Source of the DNA: Flavobacterium sp. K5-23
Lineage (GTDB): Bacteria > Bacteroidota > Bacteroidia > Flavobacteriales > Flavobacteriaceae
Direction of reading: 5' to 3'
Length of the DNA: 64,000 nucleotides
Assembly (NCBI RefSeq): GCF_023278045.1
Contig: NZ_CP056783.1
Location: 2,389,501-2,453,500, forward strand
Shown: positions 32,735 to 42,172 of the stretch, piece by piece
Layout: every line of letters starts with the position of its first letter
How positions within the stretch are numbered: the first letter of the stretch is position 1
Translations under genes and position numbers: made by a program
The notes under the pieces: model-generated
Databases searched by the model: none
What the model was told of the DNA's origin: nothing
What the model saw: only the letters and a program-made list of their open reading frames with translations

Positions 32735-33208
32735 CTATTGGTGATGATAAGGTTCGTTTTTCAAAATCGTAAAGCCACGATACAATTGTTCGATAAAAAA
32801 CAAACGCACCATTTGATGAGAGAACGTCATTAAAGAAAGCGATATTTTTCCTTTTGCTTTAGCATAAACCGTATCTGAAAAACCATAAGGACCACCGATT
32901 ACAAAAACTAAGGTCTTCACACCCGAATTCATTTTTTTCTGTAATTCCTCAGAGAAACCTACGCTAGAGAAGTTTTTTCCGTTTTCATCCAATAAAATCA
33001 ATTGGTCTGTTGGAGTAATTTTGGCCAAAATCAATTCCCCTTCTTTTTCCTTTTGTTGACTCTCTGACAAGTTTTTTACATTTTTAATATCAGGAATAAC
33101 CTCTAGGTCAAACTTGATATAAAAAGACAAACGCTTGGTGTAATCGTCTATTAAAGATTGTAAGGCTTTGTTGTCGGTCTTGCCAATAGCGATTAGTTTA
33201 ATGTTCAT
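32735..33208 (-). CDS. rlmH: 23S rRNA (pseudouridine-1915-N3)-methyltransferase
   Basis: A 157-residue SPOUT methyltransferase that methylates pseudouridine 1915 in helix 69 of 23S rRNA. Diagnostic motifs: MNIKLIAIGKTDN at the start, LDENGKNFSSVGFSEEL, VFVIGGPYGFSD (SAM-binding knot) and the end HQMVRLFFIEQLYRGFTIL followed by YHH. Length matches E. coli RlmH (155). The gene sits 6 bases after the adenosine deaminase stop and may be cotranscribed with it. Confidence 0.97.
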   Translation of the reverse strand: MNIKLIAIGKTDNKALQSLIDDYTKRLSFYIKFDLEVIPDIKNVKNLSESQQKEKEGELILAKITPTDQLILLDENGKNFSSVGFSEELQKKMNSGVKTLVFVIGGPYGFSDTVYAKAKGKISLSLMTFSHQMVRLFFIEQLYRGFTILKNEPYHHQ

Positions 33209-33214
33209 TCTGGT

Positions 33215-34633
33215 TTATTTTTTCGAAAAGTTAGCCTCAAATTTTTTAAATCTCATATCTAAATCTTTCAATAACTGATTCTTTACTGATTGATCCTGAA
33301 TAAAGCTATAATTGATACTATTATACACATATTGTTTTATATCCGTATAAGTAACGTCTTTGTATCTTTTGGCTAACAATACATATTGCTCAATCATATT
33401 GGTACGTAAAATACCAGCATCGTCAGTACTGATAATGATAGGAACACCAAATTCTTTATATAAAGAAATAGGATGACGGTTTTCTTTTACTTTTAAGATG
33501 AACTCATTACTAACTAGATTGATTTCGATAGGAATACGCTGCTTAGCCATATATCGTAATAAGTCATAAGAATTGGCTTCATAAGCCATATCTACTCCAT
33601 GACCAATACGATGTGCGCCAGCTGTATAAACGGCTGAATTGATGTGCCAGCTTAGGTCTTCCGGTTGTACAAGACCTAAGGTAAGTTCACCTGCATGCAA
33701 AGTATATTTTACATTTGGAAAACGACTATGACAATATTTAAACATAACCATATGTAACCAGTAATCTTTCATTGAAGTTTCACCATCTTCAGGAGAAACG
33801 ATATTAACACCTGCCATAAGTGGACTGCTATCAGCCGAAATAAAAGCAATAACTAAGTTTTTAAACAAATCTACCGGTTCCATAAAACGCAATACAAAAT
33901 TTTGATAACGCATCGTGAAACGGGAATCGTCAATTTTATTGTCGTTATGTAATTTTGCAACGAAATTAGTGTTGAAATCGGCTGCGCTTTTTGCTGTATC
34001 TCTTTTTATTAGAGTAGCGTATAATGCGTCCAGAGATTGTAAAACTGCTTTTTCCTCTTTATTGACAGCCATTTTACGTAACTGCTCATTAAAGCTAATT
34101 AAATCGTCAGTATTGATGTCTGTGGGGATTGTAGACAGCTGCGTTTCGATATAGCTTAGATTTTCGTTTATGGCTCTATTTTTTAATTCCAATAAACCTT
34201 CGCCAAAATTCCCTGCGATAGTGGGAGTAAATTTACCGAATGAATCAAAAAACAACTTGTCAGAAGGGTAAGAAACCCCGTTATAGTCTTTTACAGACCA
34301 ATTTTGCATCAGCTGTTGTTTGTAGTAATCTAATTTACCTTTATTTTTTAGATCCGAAAAAGTTTCCCATTTACCGGTAGTTCCTTTTTCTTTTGCTACT
34401 TGCATAGTTTCTAGATTCAAATAGAAATTTTCGGTAATTGCTCGAGCAACCATAGGTTCTGCATAAATAGAACCACTGTAGTGATGATGCAAATCACCTC
34501 CTTTTGGCATTTGAGAAAAGAAAGCAGTAGATAAGGCTTCGTTGTTTCTTATTTTTTCGAAATAAGCATTAGTAGATTGTGAATATCCAATATTTACTAT
34601 AGCCGAAAATACGAGTGCGATGTATAATTTCAT
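33215..34633 (-). CDS. Secreted adenosine deaminase family protein (ADGF/ADA2-like)
   Basis: The 472-residue protein has a signal peptide (MKLYIALVFSAIVNIGYSQS), unlike cytoplasmic adenosine deaminases. The zinc and catalytic motifs are complete: DLHHHYSGSIY, TLHAGELT (catalytic Glu), AHRIGHGVD and IISTDDAGIL. It should deaminate adenosine or a related nucleoside to inosine outside the cytoplasm, helping purine scavenging. Length and the extended N-terminal part fit the extracellular ADGF-like group. rlmH follows closely. Confidence 0.9.
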   Translation of the reverse strand: MKLYIALVFSAIVNIGYSQSTNAYFEKIRNNEALSTAFFSQMPKGGDLHHHYSGSIYAEPMVARAITENFYLNLETMQVAKEKGTTGKWETFSDLKNKGKLDYYKQQLMQNWSVKDYNGVSYPSDKLFFDSFGKFTPTIAGNFGEGLLELKNRAINENLSYIETQLSTIPTDINTDDLISFNEQLRKMAVNKEEKAVLQSLDALYATLIKRDTAKSAADFNTNFVAKLHNDNKIDDSRFTMRYQNFVLRFMEPVDLFKNLVIAFISADSSPLMAGVNIVSPEDGETSMKDYWLHMVMFKYCHSRFPNVKYTLHAGELTLGLVQPEDLSWHINSAVYTAGAHRIGHGVDMAYEANSYDLLRYMAKQRIPIEINLVSNEFILKVKENRHPISLYKEFGVPIIISTDDAGILRTNMIEQYVLLAKRYKDVTYTDIKQYVYNSINYSFIQDQSVKNQLLKDLDMRFKKFEANFSKK

Positions 34634-34746
34634 ATTTGTGTTTTTACAGGAAAAGTTCCAGTTAAAAGCGTTCTGTTGTCAAAAAAATTTTCATTTCTGA
34701 AAAATCTTTATAAGTAGGAGCTAATTGTTTTGGAACCAATTTTGGG

Positions 34747-34754
34747 CAAATATA
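34747..34754 (-). promoter_or_regulatory. Possible -7 box for the adenosine deaminase gene
   Basis: TATATTTG on the minus strand, perfect TAnnTTTG, about 115 bases before the ATG at 34633. The long leader and missing -33 box keep confidence low. Confidence 0.35.
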
Positions 34755-34913
34755 ATAGAATTGTTTTAAAAATTAATTTTTTCCTTTTTTGCATTAATGG
34801 AAACTTATAATTCATTGAGTTATAAATGAGATGTAATTTTAACAAATTCGTTTCATTTATGTTGGGGTTATAAATAAAATATGTTTTAAAATAATTTTAT
34901 TCGAATGCAATGA

Positions 34914-35876
34914 CTATTTATAGTTGCTGTTTGATGCTTTAATTGTATTTATTAATTTATGGGTAAATAGCTCAGCCCCTTTTTTATTGAGATGCAAGCT
35001 ATTGTAAAAATATTTTTTATTGTAAGACATTGTATCATTCGAGTAATCATAAAAAGGAATTTTATATTCTTTACTGAATTTATTATACATTGTAATTATT
35101 GAATCTCTGTTCTTGACAAATTTTTGTCCTTCAATATATTCAGGAGTGTATACAAGTACAATCTGGATTTTTTTAGATTGGCATTCCTTGAGATAATCCT
35201 CAAATAAATGAAGGGAAGGAGTATCAATTTTCACATTGTAGGCTTTCATTTTTGACTTCGCTTTTTCAAAGTCGGAATTCCATACACGAGCTTGTCCCTG
35301 ATATCCACTGATTCTTTGAATCGGATTATCTTGGGGATTTAAATATAATTCAAATGCTGTATTTATCGCTTTTTGTCTGCCGTAATAACGAATTATCGGA
35401 ATTTCATAATCGACGAAAGGAAAGCCATTATAACTGATGGTAGCCTCTTTTATTTGGTTGTTCCAAAGCATATACGGTAAAAACTGCTCAGCATTATAGA
35501 GGTCTTCATTTTTTTGTAAGGTGAAAGCATCCAGGGAATGAATGATTAATTTTGGTTTACTGTTGTTTTTTAACAAAAGTCTATGTCTCAAGTCTTGCAA
35601 CCAGAAATTATGTCCGTTTATCCCTAGATTGTAGCAGGAAACGTTAAGGCTGTCGCTTATCATTTTTGGATCGATATGAACCCAAGCTCTTGAACTTCCG
35701 TAAATAACAATATCCGAGTTTACTTTACTATCTCTAATGGCATTCCAAACAGGATATTCTTTTTTTGCAAAAGAGTTTGATTCCTTTAAATACTTAGATA
35801 CAAAAACATCAAAAGCGTATGCAGCTATAAGAGCCGGTAGGCAAAAGAGTATAAATTGGGTTATGAATTTTTTCAT
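34914..35876 (-). CDS. SGNH-like membrane-anchored protein paired with an MBOAT acyltransferase
   Basis: About 320 residues from the ATG at 35876, two bases after the MBOAT stop (35879); the open frame extends upstream inside the MBOAT gene, but the internal start gives one N-terminal membrane helix (ITQFILFCLPALIAAYAFDV) and a normal context. The rest is extracytoplasmic, with an SGNH-like first block (IVIYGSSRAWVHIDPKM), a second block (NLGINGHN) and a late D..H pair (YDYSNDTM, NSLHLNKKGAELF). This recalls AlgX/AlgJ/DltD partners that pass an acetyl group from an MBOAT protein to an exported polymer. The polymer is unknown. Confidence 0.85.
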   Translation of the reverse strand: MKKFITQFILFCLPALIAAYAFDVFVSKYLKESNSFAKKEYPVWNAIRDSKVNSDIVIYGSSRAWVHIDPKMISDSLNVSCYNLGINGHNFWLQDLRHRLLLKNNSKPKLIIHSLDAFTLQKNEDLYNAEQFLPYMLWNNQIKEATISYNGFPFVDYEIPIIRYYGRQKAINTAFELYLNPQDNPIQRISGYQGQARVWNSDFEKAKSKMKAYNVKIDTPSLHLFEDYLKECQSKKIQIVLVYTPEYIEGQKFVKNRDSIITMYNKFSKEYKIPFYDYSNDTMSYNKKYFYNSLHLNKKGAELFTHKLINTIKASNSNYK

Positions 35877-35878
35877 AT

Positions 35879-37321
35879 CTAAAATTGGAAATAAATAAAT
35901 TGTTGTGCCGTTCCGCCAAAGTAAAATATTGCTGCAATCAGGACATAATAAAATCCCCAACGTACAGGTTTAGGCATCTCCAGTTTTGCAATAGCGTACT
36001 GTTGTTCTCTGCCTAACCATTCGATAGTCATAAAAATTAATATAAGTACAAGCATCGTGTAAATAGAAAAAGTATCAGGAAGCTTAGTGGCTTCCATAAA
36101 ATCTGTCGAAAAGATTTTTGAAATAATGCGCCATGCATGACCTACGTTTTCTGCTCTAAAGAAAATCCAGGCGAACACTGTTAAACTAAATGTGATTACA
36201 ATAGAAAGTAATTCTTTTAGATTTGGGAAATATTTGCCTTGAGCAACAATATCCAGATAATTTCTATTGGTATTAAAAATAATTGAAGGCATAATGTATA
36301 AGGCGTTTAGAAAACCCCAGATGATAAAAGTCCAATTGGCTCCATGCCAAAAACCACTCACAAGAAAGATGATAAATGTGTTTCTAATTTTCATCAAAGT
36401 TCCACCTTTGCTTCCGCCAAGAGGAATGTATAAATAATCTTTGAACCAACTAGACAAAGAGATATGCCAACGCCTCCAGAACTCAGCGATGTCTCTGGAA
36501 AAATAGGGGAAGGCAAAATTGCGCAACAATTCTATTCCGAATAGACGTGCCGTTCCTAAGGCAATATCTGAGTAACCCGCGAAGTCACCATAGATCTGGA
36601 ATGTGAATAATACAGCTCCAAGAATTAAGGTGCTCCCTGAATAATTGTCTGAATTATTAAAAATATGATTGGCCATCTCAGCACACTGATCAGCAATGAC
36701 GATTTTTTTAAATAATCCCCAAATAATCTGTCTTAAACCGTCAATTGCTTTAGAGTAGTCGAAAGTTCTTTTTTTCTGTATTTGAGGCAGTAAATGAGTA
36801 GCACGTTCAATAGGTCCGGCTACTAAAAGGGGAAAGAAACTAACAAAAACGGCATAATCTATAAAATCTCTTTCGGCCTTAATACGATCTTTGTAGATAT
36901 CAATTACATAGGATAGTCCATGGAATGTATAAAACGATATTCCAACAGGTAAAATAAGATTCAGGGTCATAGGATTGACTTGCAAGCCTAAATTCCCTAT
37001 TGCTTCAGCAAAAGATTCTGCAAAAAAGTTATAATATTTAAAAACCCCTAAAAAACCCAGATTGACCGATATGCTGAACCAAAACCAAAACTTTTTAATA
37101 GTATTCGTTTTTGCTTCGGCCATTTTAATTCCGGTGTAATAATCGAGCAGAGTAGAGAAAACAAGTAAAAATAAAAAACGCCAGTCCCAACAGGCATAGA
37201 AAACATAACTGGAAACCATAAGCAACAAATTCTGTGCTTTAAGGTTTTTATTGGTTACAAACCAATAAAGAACAAAAACGATTGCTAAGAAAAGAGCAAA
37301 GTGGATAGAGTTAAAAAGCAT
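35879..37321 (-). CDS. MBOAT family O-acyltransferase (AlgI-like)
   Basis: A 480-residue inner-membrane protein with about eleven helices and typical AlgI motifs: LPVGISFYTFHGLSYVIDIY, FFPLLVAGPIERATHLLPQI, YGDFAGYSDIALGTARLFGI, FWRRWHISLSSWFKDYLYIP and the catalytic His in LVSGFWHGANWTFIIWG. It moves acetyl or acyl groups across the membrane for O-acylation of an exported glycan. The SGNH-like partner follows by two bases. No polysaccharide synthesis genes are adjacent. Confidence 0.95.
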   Translation of the reverse strand: MLFNSIHFALFLAIVFVLYWFVTNKNLKAQNLLLMVSSYVFYACWDWRFLFLLVFSTLLDYYTGIKMAEAKTNTIKKFWFWFSISVNLGFLGVFKYYNFFAESFAEAIGNLGLQVNPMTLNLILPVGISFYTFHGLSYVIDIYKDRIKAERDFIDYAVFVSFFPLLVAGPIERATHLLPQIQKKRTFDYSKAIDGLRQIIWGLFKKIVIADQCAEMANHIFNNSDNYSGSTLILGAVLFTFQIYGDFAGYSDIALGTARLFGIELLRNFAFPYFSRDIAEFWRRWHISLSSWFKDYLYIPLGGSKGGTLMKIRNTFIIFLVSGFWHGANWTFIIWGFLNALYIMPSIIFNTNRNYLDIVAQGKYFPNLKELLSIVITFSLTVFAWIFFRAENVGHAWRIISKIFSTDFMEATKLPDTFSIYTMLVLILIFMTIEWLGREQQYAIAKLEMPKPVRWGFYYVLIAAIFYFGGTAQQFIYFQF

Positions 37322-37552
37322 TCAGCTTAATGGTATTTGTTTAGTTGATTTCAGTTTGTATATTCAATTCTATTTGACTTTGTATTCACAAAGTAGCTGC
37401 GAATTTATTACTAAAAAAAATAAGGACAAAATAGGTTTTATAATAGTTTGATAGGAATAAAAAGGAGATGTTGATTTCGGGAAAATATATCAGTAAAAAG
37501 GGAACTAATTTATGGATTTTTATGTTCCGACTCTGTTTTTGATAATTCTATT

Positions 37553-37585
37553 AAAAAAAAGACAGCAAAATTAGTTGCTGTCTCC
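37553..37585 (-). terminator. Rho-independent terminator after the sortilin-like gene
   Basis: Stem GACAGCAA / TTGCTGTC with a 6-base loop, followed on the minus strand by T8; 19 bases after the stop at 37604. Confidence 0.92.
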
Positions 37586-37603
37586 CTTATACTAGTTTTA
37601 ATA

Positions 37604-40600
37604 TTATTTTTTGTCTAAAATAATAGCTGGAATTTGTTGCTTGAGTATAAAAGCATTGAACTCTTTTACGTCTTTATCTACAATGTCTTTTATTTTATTA
37701 ATTTCGATGTCAATTTTAGCAGCTAAATCTTCATAAACTACGTACGCATTTTTTGTAGGTTTTGATTCAGATGAAGAAACATTCGATCCTAATCCTGCCA
37801 TTTTATCATTTAATTGAATAGGGAATGCTAATACATCTTGAGGCGCTTTTGCTTTTGGTTGCATCAATGTAGATTCTATTTTTTCAAGTGATTCCAGTGT
37901 GGCTTTTGATAATTTCTTTATCTGATTAACCATAACTGTATCTTTTACTGTTGTGGTATACCCATTTATTTGGGCACGGATTATTCGAATTTGATTTATG
38001 GCTATATGTGCTTCATCCACTTTTTTGTTTATTTTTTGATGAAGGTCAAATTGCTCTTTTAAATCGGCATCACTAACTGTAACACGAGGGTCTTTTTTAA
38101 TTTCAAAAGGGTGTTCGGCAATTATTGTTTTGTCTTCAATTAATCTTATTTTATAAGTACCTGGAACAACTTTTGCTCCTTCACCTGATCCTGCCCACAT
38201 TACATTTGTTCCTTCTACTGCAGTTACATTCGGGTAACGCATATTCCAAACAAATGAATTCATACCCGATTTTGCAGTTACAAAACCTGGTAATTCTTTT
38301 TTAGTATCTTGAAAAAACTCTTTTGCAACTTTCATTGGCTCTCCTTTTAAATCTTTAGTAGAAGAGTAGGTGATAATAGTGTCGCCTTTTTGAGTCAAGA
38401 ACTGAAGTTTTATTTCTTTGGAAGGTTTGTCTTTTAAATAATATCTAATAATTACACCATTAGGGGCATTTGTACCACTATTTGTTTTACTACTTTGTCC
38501 ACCTTGCATACGGTATGAATGACGGGGTTTGAAAAGATATTTGTTTGCAATATTCTTGTTATCCATAATTTCATATAGCGGAGTAATGTCATCCAAAATC
38601 CAAAAAGCACGCCCATGTGTAGCTACAACCAAATCTTTTTCTCTTTTTTGGATTTGTAAATCACGAATAGGAGTAAGGGGTAAATTTAAATTTAGTTTTT
38701 GCCATGAATCGCCATCATTAAAAGATACGTAAACTCCTCTTTCAGTTCCTGCAAACAATAACCCTGGCTTATTAGGGTCTTCACGTAATACTCTACAGTA
38801 TTCGTCCGCTGGGATACCTTTGGTAATTTTCGTCCAGTTTTTACCGTAATCTACAGTTTTAAACATATAAGGAGTACGATCACCATACATATACTTATTG
38901 GCTGTTAGGTAAGCTTTTCCTTTTTCATATTCTGAAGTATGAATCATACTAATTAATGAAAACTCAGGTAATAAATTCTTTGGAAGTGATATGTTTTCCC
39001 ATTTCTCTCCATTGTTTTTTGTCACATGAACTAAACCATCATCTGAACCAGTCCATATTACTCCTTTTTCTAAAGGAGATTCAGATAGTGTGAATATTGT
39101 TGCATAAGCTTCAGCACCTGTTTGGTCTTTTGTTATTGGTCCACCTGTTTCTCCTATTGTTTTTGGATCATTTCTTGATAAATCAGGACTGATTATTTCA
39201 AAAGAATTTCCTTGATCTTCTGTAACATGAACCACTTGAGACGTTACATACATTCTTTTAGGGTTATGAGGAGAGAAAACGATAGGGTAGGTCCACTGAA
39301 AACGGTATTTTTTTGCATTTGAAGGCGCTCCAATGTTCGATTCAGGGTAAGGAGAGATATCTTTCGCTTGTTCTGTTTTTTTATTGTAAGTGCTTAATTG
39401 CCCGTCATACTCTCCTCCAAAAGTAATATCAGAGTTAGTAGGATCTGCTTGAATATATCCAGCTTCTCCACCTGCGACAGGATACCATGATTCAGTACCT
39501 ATACTGTAACCGTTTGATCTCGAGGCGATACGTATAGAGGAATTGTCTTGTTGCGCTCCATATATATTGTACGGGAATTCATTATCTAATGAAACGTGAT
39601 AAAATTGACTTGTAGGTATATCTAACTCGGTGAAAGTTTCTCCTCCATTGAAAGTTACTTCTCCACCACCATCATCTCCAATAATAAAATTTTCAGGATT
39701 TTCAGGATTAATCCACACATCATGTGTGTCTCCATGATGAACGTTAATTTTTTTAAAGCTTTTACCACCGTCTGTAGTTTTCCATGAGTCGACATTTAAA
39801 ACGATTAATCCATTTTCATTTTTAGGATCTGTTTGTAAATTCATATAATACCAAGGTCGTTGCCATAAATTTTTATCCTCATTGATTAATTCCCAATGTT
39901 CACCAGCGTCATCTGAACGATATAGTCCACCTTTTGTATTTTCAATTAAAGCATATAATCGATTTGGATTCACGGGAGATACAGCAACCCCCATTTTCCC
40001 TAAGATTCCAACAGGCATCCCAGGCTTCTCATTCAAGGACTCCCAAGTGTCGCCACCATCAATTGATTTATACATTCCTGAACCTTTTCCACCAGAAGAC
40101 ATTGAATGTCCGTTTCTATATGCTTCCCAAAGTGTTGCATAGATTATTCTTGGGTTTTTAGAATCGATACGTACGCAAACACCACCTGTATTTTCATTTT
40201 TAGATAATACTAATTGCCATGTTTTACCTCCGTCTTGAGTTCGATAAATTCCTCTTTCTTTATTAGGATGAAATGGGTTACCCATAGCAGATACAAAAAC
40301 GATATCTGAATTTGTTGGGTGAACTTCTATGTTAGCTATGGCATCTGCTTTTTCTAAACCTAGCTTAGACCATAATTTACCACCATTTACAGATTTATAC
40401 ATTCCGTCACCAAACGAAATATTAGATCTCATATCAGCTTCGCCCATACCGGCATATACTACATTATAATCAGATGGAGCAACAGTTATTGCACCCACAG
40501 CAGAAGATTTAAAGATGCTATCCGAAATAGGAAACCAATCATTTCCGCCATTTATTGTTTTCCAAATTCCACCTCCTGTGAATCCGGTATAATAAGTTAA

Positions 40601-40819
40601 AGGCTGGTCAGCGTGTCCAGCAACTGCTAAAGATCGACCTGAACGGAATGGGCCAATATTTCGCCATTTAAGAGCATTGAAAATACTGTCAGATATAAAA
40701 TTTGAAGAAGTGTTATTCTTTTTTTTAGATTTTTGAGCGTGACTCATAAATGGGGTCAGGCACATAAAAAATGTAAAAAGTAAACAATACAGGAAGTTTC
40801 TTGTATAATAAAAGTTCAT
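37604..40819 (-). CDS. Exported sortilin/VPS10-like BNR-repeat (WD40/YVTN beta-propeller) protein
   Basis: A 1071-residue protein with a signal peptide (FMCLTPFMSHAQ) followed at once by a lysine-rich stretch (KSKKKNN). Repeated Asp-box/BNR motifs (S-x-D-x-G-x-T-W) are seen many times: NGGNDWFPI, DGGKTWQLV, DGGDTWESL, DAGEHWELI, NGEKWENI, YGKNWTKI, DGDSWQKL, giving two beta-propellers as in sortilin-type glycosyl hydrolase-like proteins. The C-terminal quarter (from about residue 870) is helical. No type IX C-terminal sorting domain is evident. The function of these large Bacteroidota proteins is not established; carbohydrate or peptide binding is plausible. Confidence 0.88.
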   Translation of the reverse strand: MNFYYTRNFLYCLLFTFFMCLTPFMSHAQKSKKKNNTSSNFISDSIFNALKWRNIGPFRSGRSLAVAGHADQPLTYYTGFTGGGIWKTINGGNDWFPISDSIFKSSAVGAITVAPSDYNVVYAGMGEADMRSNISFGDGMYKSVNGGKLWSKLGLEKADAIANIEVHPTNSDIVFVSAMGNPFHPNKERGIYRTQDGGKTWQLVLSKNENTGGVCVRIDSKNPRIIYATLWEAYRNGHSMSSGGKGSGMYKSIDGGDTWESLNEKPGMPVGILGKMGVAVSPVNPNRLYALIENTKGGLYRSDDAGEHWELINEDKNLWQRPWYYMNLQTDPKNENGLIVLNVDSWKTTDGGKSFKKINVHHGDTHDVWINPENPENFIIGDDGGGEVTFNGGETFTELDIPTSQFYHVSLDNEFPYNIYGAQQDNSSIRIASRSNGYSIGTESWYPVAGGEAGYIQADPTNSDITFGGEYDGQLSTYNKKTEQAKDISPYPESNIGAPSNAKKYRFQWTYPIVFSPHNPKRMYVTSQVVHVTEDQGNSFEIISPDLSRNDPKTIGETGGPITKDQTGAEAYATIFTLSESPLEKGVIWTGSDDGLVHVTKNNGEKWENISLPKNLLPEFSLISMIHTSEYEKGKAYLTANKYMYGDRTPYMFKTVDYGKNWTKITKGIPADEYCRVLREDPNKPGLLFAGTERGVYVSFNDGDSWQKLNLNLPLTPIRDLQIQKREKDLVVATHGRAFWILDDITPLYEIMDNKNIANKYLFKPRHSYRMQGGQSSKTNSGTNAPNGVIIRYYLKDKPSKEIKLQFLTQKGDTIITYSSTKDLKGEPMKVAKEFFQDTKKELPGFVTAKSGMNSFVWNMRYPNVTAVEGTNVMWAGSGEGAKVVPGTYKIRLIEDKTIIAEHPFEIKKDPRVTVSDADLKEQFDLHQKINKKVDEAHIAINQIRIIRAQINGYTTTVKDTVMVNQIKKLSKATLESLEKIESTLMQPKAKAPQDVLAFPIQLNDKMAGLGSNVSSSESKPTKNAYVVYEDLAAKIDIEINKIKDIVDKDVKEFNAFILKQQIPAIILDKK

Positions 40820-41188
40820 ATTATTTTGGTTTACAGGTAATTAATTAGTGGTTTTAAAATTAAATAAATTATTGGTAATGTGGAGTATTTATAAGTAAAT
40901 ATTTTTTTTTATAAAGAAGTTCTGTGTTCATTTATTATAGTATTTGACAGAGATTGATTATTTGTTTTTATTGATATTAAGATGATTTTTTTATTGTGTT
41001 TTTGTATAATTTAAATGTCTCTCTATAATTTTAACTTGCTTATTTTTAAGTTGGTATTCCATAGAGTTACAATACTCCTTAATTCTCCTAAGCTTCCGGC
41101 ATTATTGATTTTTCCAATCCAATATGAAACAAATTTTTAAATGCCCAAAATATATCCTACTTTAGCATTAAATAAATTTTCTGTAAAA
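40820..41188. other. Divergent intergenic region without recognisable gene
   Basis: About 370 very AT-rich bases between the divergent sortilin-like gene and nadC. I found no open frame with coding character, no RNA gene and no full TAnnTTTG promoter on either strand. A small AACTT/AAGTT hairpin lies around 41032-41052. Promoters for both flanking genes must be here but diverge from the consensus. Confidence 0.6.
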
Positions 41189-42046
41189 ATGATTAGCGAA
41201 GCACAGTTCGAAAAAGAGTTACAAATCATAATAGCTAATGCCATTCGGGAAGATGTGGGTGATGGCGATCACAGTTCACTAGCCTGTATTCCGGATTCAG
41301 CACAAGGAAAAGCAAAATTATTAGTTAAAGATGAAGGTATTATTGCCGGTGTCGATTTTGCTAAAATGATATTCAATTATGTGGATTCAAGTTTAAAGAT
41401 AGAAACTTTCATCACTGACGGAGCTCCGGTAAAGTACGGCGATGTGGTGTTTCATGTTTCGGGAAGTTCACAGTCGATTTTAAAAGCAGAACGGTTGGTG
41501 TTAAACTCTATGCAACGCATGTCGGCAATTGCAACAAAAACCAATAGTTATGTACAATTGCTATACGGAACTGACACTAAAATATTAGATACCCGTAAAA
41601 CAACACCGGGTTTTCGTGCCGCCGAGAAATGGGCAGTAAAAATAGGAGGTGGAGAAAACCACCGTTTTGCTTTGTATGATATGGTGATGTTAAAGGATAA
41701 TCATAATGATTTTGCAGGAGGAATACCATTGGCCATAGCCAAAACAAAAACCTACTTAAAGGATCATAATCTCGATCTTAAAATTATTGTCGAAGCCAGA
41801 AATCTCGAAGAAGTAAAACAAATTATTTCATGTGGTGGGGTGTATAGAATTCTACTGGATAATTTTGATTATGAAACTACAAGAGAAGCTGTAACAATTG
41901 TTGGAAATCAATGTTTAACGGAATCATCTGGAAATATTAATGAAGAAACCGTACGTCATTATGCTGATTGTGGTGTGAATTACATTTCATCGGGAGCATT
42001 GACACATTCTATTTACAATATGGATTTGAGTTTGAAAGCGATATAA
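41189..42046 (+). CDS. nadC: Nicotinate-nucleotide pyrophosphorylase (carboxylating)
   Basis: Makes nicotinate mononucleotide from quinolinate and PRPP in NAD synthesis. From the ATG at 41189 the protein has 285 residues, the standard length; the ATG at 41141 would add 16 atypical residues. Motifs: IREDVGDGDHSS, LVKDEGIIAGV, ERLVLNSMQRMSAIATKT, LDTRKTTPGFRAAEKWAVKI, GGGENHRFALYDMVMLKDNH, VEARNLEEV and VNYISSGALTHS. It is the first of several plus-strand genes, followed by yihY. Confidence 0.97.
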   Translation: MISEAQFEKELQIIIANAIREDVGDGDHSSLACIPDSAQGKAKLLVKDEGIIAGVDFAKMIFNYVDSSLKIETFITDGAPVKYGDVVFHVSGSSQSILKAERLVLNSMQRMSAIATKTNSYVQLLYGTDTKILDTRKTTPGFRAAEKWAVKIGGGENHRFALYDMVMLKDNHNDFAGGIPLAIAKTKTYLKDHNLDLKIIVEARNLEEVKQIISCGGVYRILLDNFDYETTREAVTIVGNQCLTESSGNINEETVRHYADCGVNYISSGALTHSIYNMDLSLKAI

Positions 42047-42172
42047 GGAAGAAGTTACATTTGGAAGCTATTTATAAACAAGTGTAAGCTTAAAATAATT
42101 TAGATTTTCTTTGTGATGCTTTGTGTTTTTTTGCGGTTAAAAGTTAGCTGCTCTAATGAAAATTTATAATTA

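Noticed and set aside
34914..35960. Longer SGNH protein start at 35960
   Set aside because: The extra 28 residues (with Cys and Trp) lie inside the MBOAT coding region and precede a clean membrane-anchor start at 35876.
42096..42145. TTTCTTTGTGATGCTTTGTG-like sequence as a further repeat family
   Set aside because: It resembles a degenerate CTTTGTG/TTTGCGG repeat seen between genes in this group, but a single weak copy in the window is not enough to annotate.
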